Source: Deltaproteobacteria bacterium
GTDB lineage: Bacteria > Myxococcota_A > Polyangia > Polyangiales > Ga0077539
Reading direction: 5' to 3'
Length of the DNA: 64,000 nucleotides
Assembly (NCBI GenBank): GCA_016704445.1
Contig: JADJAE010000009.1
Coordinates: 62,001 to 126,000, forward strand
Each line of letters opens with the position of its first letter. The first letter of the stretch is position 1. A model generated the notes under the pieces. The model saw only the letters and a list, made by a program, of their open reading frames with translations, was not told where the DNA came from and ran no database searches. The translations under genes were made by a program, and so were the position numbers. This document shows, piece after piece, positions 61,501 to 64,000 of this stretch.

Positions 61501-61798
61501 CGCCGCAGGCGTTCTGCCCGGTGGGACAGCTCAGGGTGCAGACCCCGGAGGAGCACACCTGGGCCTGCCCGCAGGCGTTGGCGCAGCCGCCGCAGTTGGC
61601 GCGGTCGGACGCGGTGTCGACGCACTGCCCTCCGCAGCGGGACTGACCCGTGGGGCAGGCGGGCGGACCCATGTCCGTCGCGACGTCGACGCCCGCGTCG
61701 GCCGGGCCTCCGACGACACTGTTGCCCGTCGAACAGCCGACCGTCGCGGCGAGCGCGAGGGCGGGCAACCATCTTGAGAACGCATCGACCCAGCGCAT
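58532..61798 (-). CDS. Very Cys-rich repeat lipoprotein with polyglycine C-terminal region
   Basis: 1088 residues from ATG 61798; lipobox TVGC (Cys22). Residues about 45-700 are 15 tandem 43-residue modules of the form CGxGxTNCxGxCRDTQTDxxNCGACGxxCxxGQVCSxGxC, similar to Stig1-like Cys repeats. Then a beta-strand part (VHNFTTITIPTGVRVTTTGTG, GAISVAGTIDVSGATGG) and a Gly-rich region with runs of GGGGG and short tails. Such proteins are surface or matrix proteins in myxobacteria. A deleted copy of the gene end is at 49.6 kb. The sequence may be under-collapsed in repeats. Confidence 0.85.
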   Translation of the reverse strand: MRWVDAFSRWLPALALAATVGCSTGNSVVGGPADAGVDVATDMGPPACPTGQSRCGGQCVDTASDRANCGGCANACGQAQVCSSGVCTLSCPTGQNACGGVCANFRTDLQNCGACDRRCPAGQVCSDGACTTTCAADLATCSAPTDGGVPDGGGATFCADLRIDRNHCGACGMVCPPGNNCVNSRCTVDCPSASVACDNRCVDPLTDRANCGGCGTACPAGQVCSAGACQVSCGSGTTNCSGVCRDTQTDNANCGACGTACAAGQVCSRGSCVVTCGAGLTNCEGVCRDTQTDVANCGACGMPCAAGRVCSAGACTVSCGGGTTDCGGVCRDTQTDIANCGACGTACPSGQVCSRGACVVTCGAGLTACGGVCRDLDSDLRNCGSCGTSCPSGQVCSAGACTVSCGGGTTNCSGVCRDTQTDNAHCGACGINCPAGQVCSRGSCVVTCGAGLSNCDGTCRDQQTDNNHCGACGRACLAGQVCSRGSCVVTCGVGLSNCDGVCRDLVTDNANCGTCGRTCAEGEACRLGACLLSCMSGLTNCSGACRDTRTDNANCGACGAACASGQACVAGACVVSCAAGQTNCGGVCRDTQTDLAHCGGCGRACAAGQVCSGGACRASCGTGLTDCSGSCVSTQNDPAHCGGCATSCGASQVCVAGRCFLLCASGETVCGSVCANLQSSSTNCGACGNACVGGAPCVGGRCGGFPSDGTEGAFNPTMNTVLAPGVHNFTTITIPTGVRVTTTGTGVLDLRATGAISVAGTIDVSGATGGFHTDCLDNAQGSGGGATGNPLAVAVTGDTGSGRGGPGGGGGNPALVGASPSGNSSGAGGSGGGGGGGYSAAGGGGGGGGPAGGGGGAAYGNLGPGGNGAGPGGGAGGAQGGGGPNRGGRGGSAGSATYDGATGSDAVVRGGYSPYGGGGGGGGSIGAAAAADLAVATTFLPGSGGGGGGGDEGTGGGGGGGALRLATPASITVTATGRLLANGGVAQRGACVGGGGGGGSGGVIYLYGPTLNVAAAATVSAAGGTGGPGGTIYSNTPGGNGGLGRIRISASPATCTLSGAFSPALVGGCTATPAPGVAGRTYVAAYPD
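59690..61660 (-). repeat. Fifteen 129-bp Cys-module tandem repeats
   Basis: The coding sequence of the modules repeats with a unit of 129 bp (one longer unit in the third), giving alternate units of near-identity (for example units five, seven and nine). This is a likely place for unequal crossing-over. Confidence 0.85.
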
Positions 61799-61903
61799 GG
61801 AGGACCTCATCTGCGAGCGACGGTAGCCCCCCGCGGGCCTCCGCGAAAGGGGTTCAGGTGGTCGACGCCGCGGGGGAATGGTGCGCTAGCTCTCGACCCA
61901 GCC

Positions 61904-62773
61904 ATGGCCGACCTCGACCCGCCGCGCCGCCTCGGACCCGAGGCCTCCGTCCCCCGCTGGGCCCTCGGCCTGATGGCCGCGCACCGCGCCCTCGACCGCC
62001 TCCACGACCAGCGCGTCTCCGCGACGCTCGAGCTCCTGCGCTCGGGGCTCCCTGCCTCGGCCCGGGGGCCCTTCACCGACGCCATCTTCGCCCGCCAGCC
62101 CACCTACTCTCCCGGCGGGGCGCGCTTCTCCGAGGCGCTCTTCGACTGGGAGCTCGCCGCCCTCCAGCACCCGGCGTGGCCTCGCTCGGGCAGGGTGCTG
62201 CTGGGCGGGGCCGGGGGAGGCCGCGAACTCTCTGCGCTCTCGGCGCTCGGCTACGAGGTCGACGCCTTCGAGCCCTCGGCGCTGGCCGACGACCTCGCCC
62301 GGGTGGCCCTCGCCGCATCCACCGCCTGCACCGGGCTACGAGGAGACTACGAGGCGCTGGTCCGGGCGCTGACCGGAGGCGATGGACCCCTCCGATCGCT
62401 CGGTCCCCCGAGGCGCTTCGACGCCGTGGTGCTGGGGTGGGGGAGCCTGTCGCATCTGCTGGATCCCTCGGCGCACCGGGCGCTCCTGCGGGCGCTGCGC
62501 CGGGCGTGGCCCTCGGCCCCGGTGCTGTTGAGCGTGCACCGCCTCCCCTCGGAGCCTTCGCTCCCCCGGGCGGCCCGTGTGGTGCGTCGGGTGGCCGCAG
62601 GGCTCGGGTGGCCCGGGGCGGAGCTGCCCGACGCGGTGGGCTTCCAACCCTTCGCGGGCTTCATCTACCGCTTCGGCGAGCGTGAACTCGAGGAGCTGGC
62701 CAAGGGGGCGGGCTACGTCGCCACGATCCGGACGCGGCCCTACCTCCACGGGGTGCTGGTGCCCGCGGGCTGA
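61904..62773 (+). CDS. Class I SAM-dependent methyltransferase-like protein
   Basis: 289 residues. The SAM site is VLLGGAGGGRELSALSALGYEVDAFEPS with the Gly-rich loop, then FDAVVLGWGSLSHLLDPSAHRALLRAL and VLLSVHRLP as in class I enzymes. N-terminal helical cap (ALGLMAAHRALDRLHDQR). Substrate unknown. It is 100 bases after the Cys-rich gene's start, divergent. Confidence 0.72.
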   Translation: MADLDPPRRLGPEASVPRWALGLMAAHRALDRLHDQRVSATLELLRSGLPASARGPFTDAIFARQPTYSPGGARFSEALFDWELAALQHPAWPRSGRVLLGGAGGGRELSALSALGYEVDAFEPSALADDLARVALAASTACTGLRGDYEALVRALTGGDGPLRSLGPPRRFDAVVLGWGSLSHLLDPSAHRALLRALRRAWPSAPVLLSVHRLPSEPSLPRAARVVRRVAAGLGWPGAELPDAVGFQPFAGFIYRFGERELEELAKGAGYVATIRTRPYLHGVLVPAG

Positions 62774-62860
62774 GGCGTCGCGGCGATCGGGCGTCGCCAG
62801 ATTGCTGCGGTCAGCCTTGCCGGTGTTGGCGAGCCCGGGTTATAGCGCCGCGCGCAAAAG

Positions 62861-64000
62861 ATGGGTTCTGTGCAACGGCGGCTGGCTTGTCTCCTTGCGT
62901 GTGTGTGCGCGCTCGTCTCCCTGCGCGCCGGGGCGCAGCCGCAGCCGCCGAGGCTACGGCTCGACACGGAGGCCCTTGAGCTACCGCCCCCGCCTCCGGC
63001 CGCCCAGGCGACGCCGACGGCGGGCGAGCCCGCAGCCGAGACCCCGCCGGAGACCACCGCCGAGACCCCTGCGGAGGCCCCCGAGACCACGCCTCCGGCC
63101 CGCACCGACGAGGCCTGCCAGCGGGTGGTCAACATCCGCTTCATGGGCCTGCGCCGCGTCAACGCGGAAGACCTCCAGCAGTCGATCAGGGTGCGCACCG
63201 GGGAGTGCCTCGACCGCGCCCGCGCCTCGCGCGACGCCCGCACGCTCTGGGACCTCGGCTTCTTCCGCGACGTGCGCGTCGGGGTCGAGCGCGCCGAAGG
63301 GGGCGTCGAGGTCCGCTACCGGGTGAGCGAGCGGCCGACGGTTCACGCGGTGCGCTTCGAGGGCTACGACGACGTCGACGAGGACAAGCTCCGCGAGACC
63401 ATCGACATCCGCGACGGCTCGGTGCTCTCCGAGTCGGCGGTGCGCCGCAACGTCCAGAAGCTGCTCGACCTCTACGAGGAGAAGGGCTTCTTCCTCGCCC
63501 GGGTGACGCACACCGTCGAGCCCCGGCCCGGCGACCGCAACGAGGTGGACATCGTGTTCCGCATCGTCGAGGGCACGCAGGTGCAGGTGCGGAGCGTCCA
63601 GTTCATCGGCAATCACAGCCTTACGGACACCGAGCTCCGCGGCGTGATGAGCACCAACACCAGCGGGTTCTTCTCGTTCATCACCTCCAGCGGCACCTAC
63701 CGCGAAGAGGCGTTTCGCAACGACATGGACCTGCTGCAGGCGGCCTACTACGACCGCGGGCACCTCACCGTCGAGATCTCCACCCCCCGCGTCGCGCTCT
63801 CTCCCGACCGTCGCTTCATCGACATCGTGATCCCCGTCCGCGAGGGGCCGCGCTACCGCATCGGCCGCCTCCGCGTGCAGGAGGTCGACGAGGACGGCAA
63901 CGAGGTCGAGCCCCTCGGCGGTCGCCGCCAGATGCGGGAGCGCGTGCACGCGGTGCCGGGCGACTACTTCTCCCGCAGCGTCATCGGCCGCGACATCGTG
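62861..64000 (+). CDS. bamA: BamA-type outer membrane assembly factor (3' partial)
   Basis: 380 codons visible, then the window ends. Signal peptide (CLLACVCALVSLRAGAQ) and a Pro/Thr/Ala-rich linker, then POTRA domains: VVNIRFMGLRRVNAEDLQQSIRV, YRVSERPTVHAVRFEGYDDVDEDKLRETID, VDIVFRIVEGTQVQVRSVQFIGNHSLTDTELRGVM and DIVIPVREGPRYRIGRLRV, at least three and probably four. The barrel lies beyond the window. BamA inserts beta-barrel proteins in the outer membrane. The long Thr/Pro linker before POTRA1 is not usual in E. coli. TamA or another Omp85 member is possible. Confidence 0.8.
   Translation, partial: MGSVQRRLACLLACVCALVSLRAGAQPQPPRLRLDTEALELPPPPPAAQATPTAGEPAAETPPETTAETPAEAPETTPPARTDEACQRVVNIRFMGLRRVNAEDLQQSIRVRTGECLDRARASRDARTLWDLGFFRDVRVGVERAEGGVEVRYRVSERPTVHAVRFEGYDDVDEDKLRETIDIRDGSVLSESAVRRNVQKLLDLYEEKGFFLARVTHTVEPRPGDRNEVDIVFRIVEGTQVQVRSVQFIGNHSLTDTELRGVMSTNTSGFFSFITSSGTYREEAFRNDMDLLQAAYYDRGHLTVEISTPRVALSPDRRFIDIVIPVREGPRYRIGRLRVQEVDEDGNEVEPLGGRRQMRERVHAVPGDYFSRSVIGRDIV

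Noticed and set aside
59690..61660. CRISPR-like or satellite array
   Set aside because: The repeats are 129 bp, in frame, and encode Cys modules; no spacers between them.
1..64000. tRNA, rRNA, insertion sequence or prophage genes
   Set aside because: No cloverleaf end CCA context, rRNA stretch, transposase motif or phage structural gene was found on reading both strands.

Overview
The window is about 70% GC, densely packed, and has the gene style of a myxobacterium (Myxococcota, probably Polyangia or a relative). The signs are many lipoproteins with Asp/Val/Pro-rich or Cys-rich repeat regions, a MYXO-CTERM-like C-terminus at 13751-15142, the myxobacterial outer-membrane beta-barrel family at the left edge, a MopE-type Asp motif, and the MbnP/MbnH pair first named from Myxococcus xanthus. 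No rRNA, tRNA, CRISPR array, insertion sequence or phage module was seen. Assignments rest on reading translated proteins and motifs by eye; no database search was run.

Layout. 1-3.5 kb: two outer-membrane barrels, then a minus-strand truA operon with a small lipidless exported protein and an exported HExxH protein. 4.4-7.5 kb: a YbjN-like protein, a predicted barrel and a 13-heme cytochrome c whose frame is broken twice. 7.5-15.1 kb: a TPR protein with a TFIIB-like C-terminus, Cys-rich and PEGA-type envelope proteins, PPK2, an alpha/beta hydrolase and a MYXO-CTERM protein. 15.1-17.5 kb: a Fur/Zur-type regulator followed by a fusion of a ZIP metal transporter and a COG0701-type permease. 17.5-23.9 kb: an esterase lipoprotein, an N-acyl-amino-acid deacylase with a small partner, a ferritin-like/DUF362 fusion and a VIT-type Fe/Mn transporter.

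23.9-38.3 kb is an envelope metal and redox region. On the minus strand are a TonB receptor, two related lipoproteins, a ferritin-like lipoprotein and a large Ig-like/BPI-like lipoprotein. Then comes a RegB/RegA-type redox two-component system whose regulator is cut before its DNA-binding helix by an in-frame TGA. Divergent from it is a tight operon: YtkA-like lipoprotein, barrel, MbnP, MbnH and a Cys-rich lipoprotein. A Reg-type inverted repeat sits between the two divergent units.

38.3-49.5 kb: an M1 peptidase, membrane proteins, an EamA transporter, and a five-gene minus-strand operon led by a dynamin-like GTPase and a SrfB-like Hsp70-fold protein with an unknown third protein. 49.7-55.5 kb: acyl-CoA dehydrogenase, aldo/keto reductase, hypothetical proteins, Uma2 nuclease and zinc-finger proteins. 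55.6-57.3 kb: a short Cys4/lipoprotein-like protein with three VYG(I/V)P repeats, 11 bases before a radical SAM/SPASM enzyme; this is the best candidate for an undescribed peptide-modification system. The rest holds an FG-GAP fragment, a TylF-type methyltransferase broken by TAG, a 15-module Cys-rich lipoprotein, a methyltransferase-like protein and the 5' part of bamA, cut by the window edge.

Several genes carry single disruptions (two frameshifts in the cytochrome, one in a lipoprotein, two Trp-to-stop changes). Some may be assembly errors, so they are described as apparent.
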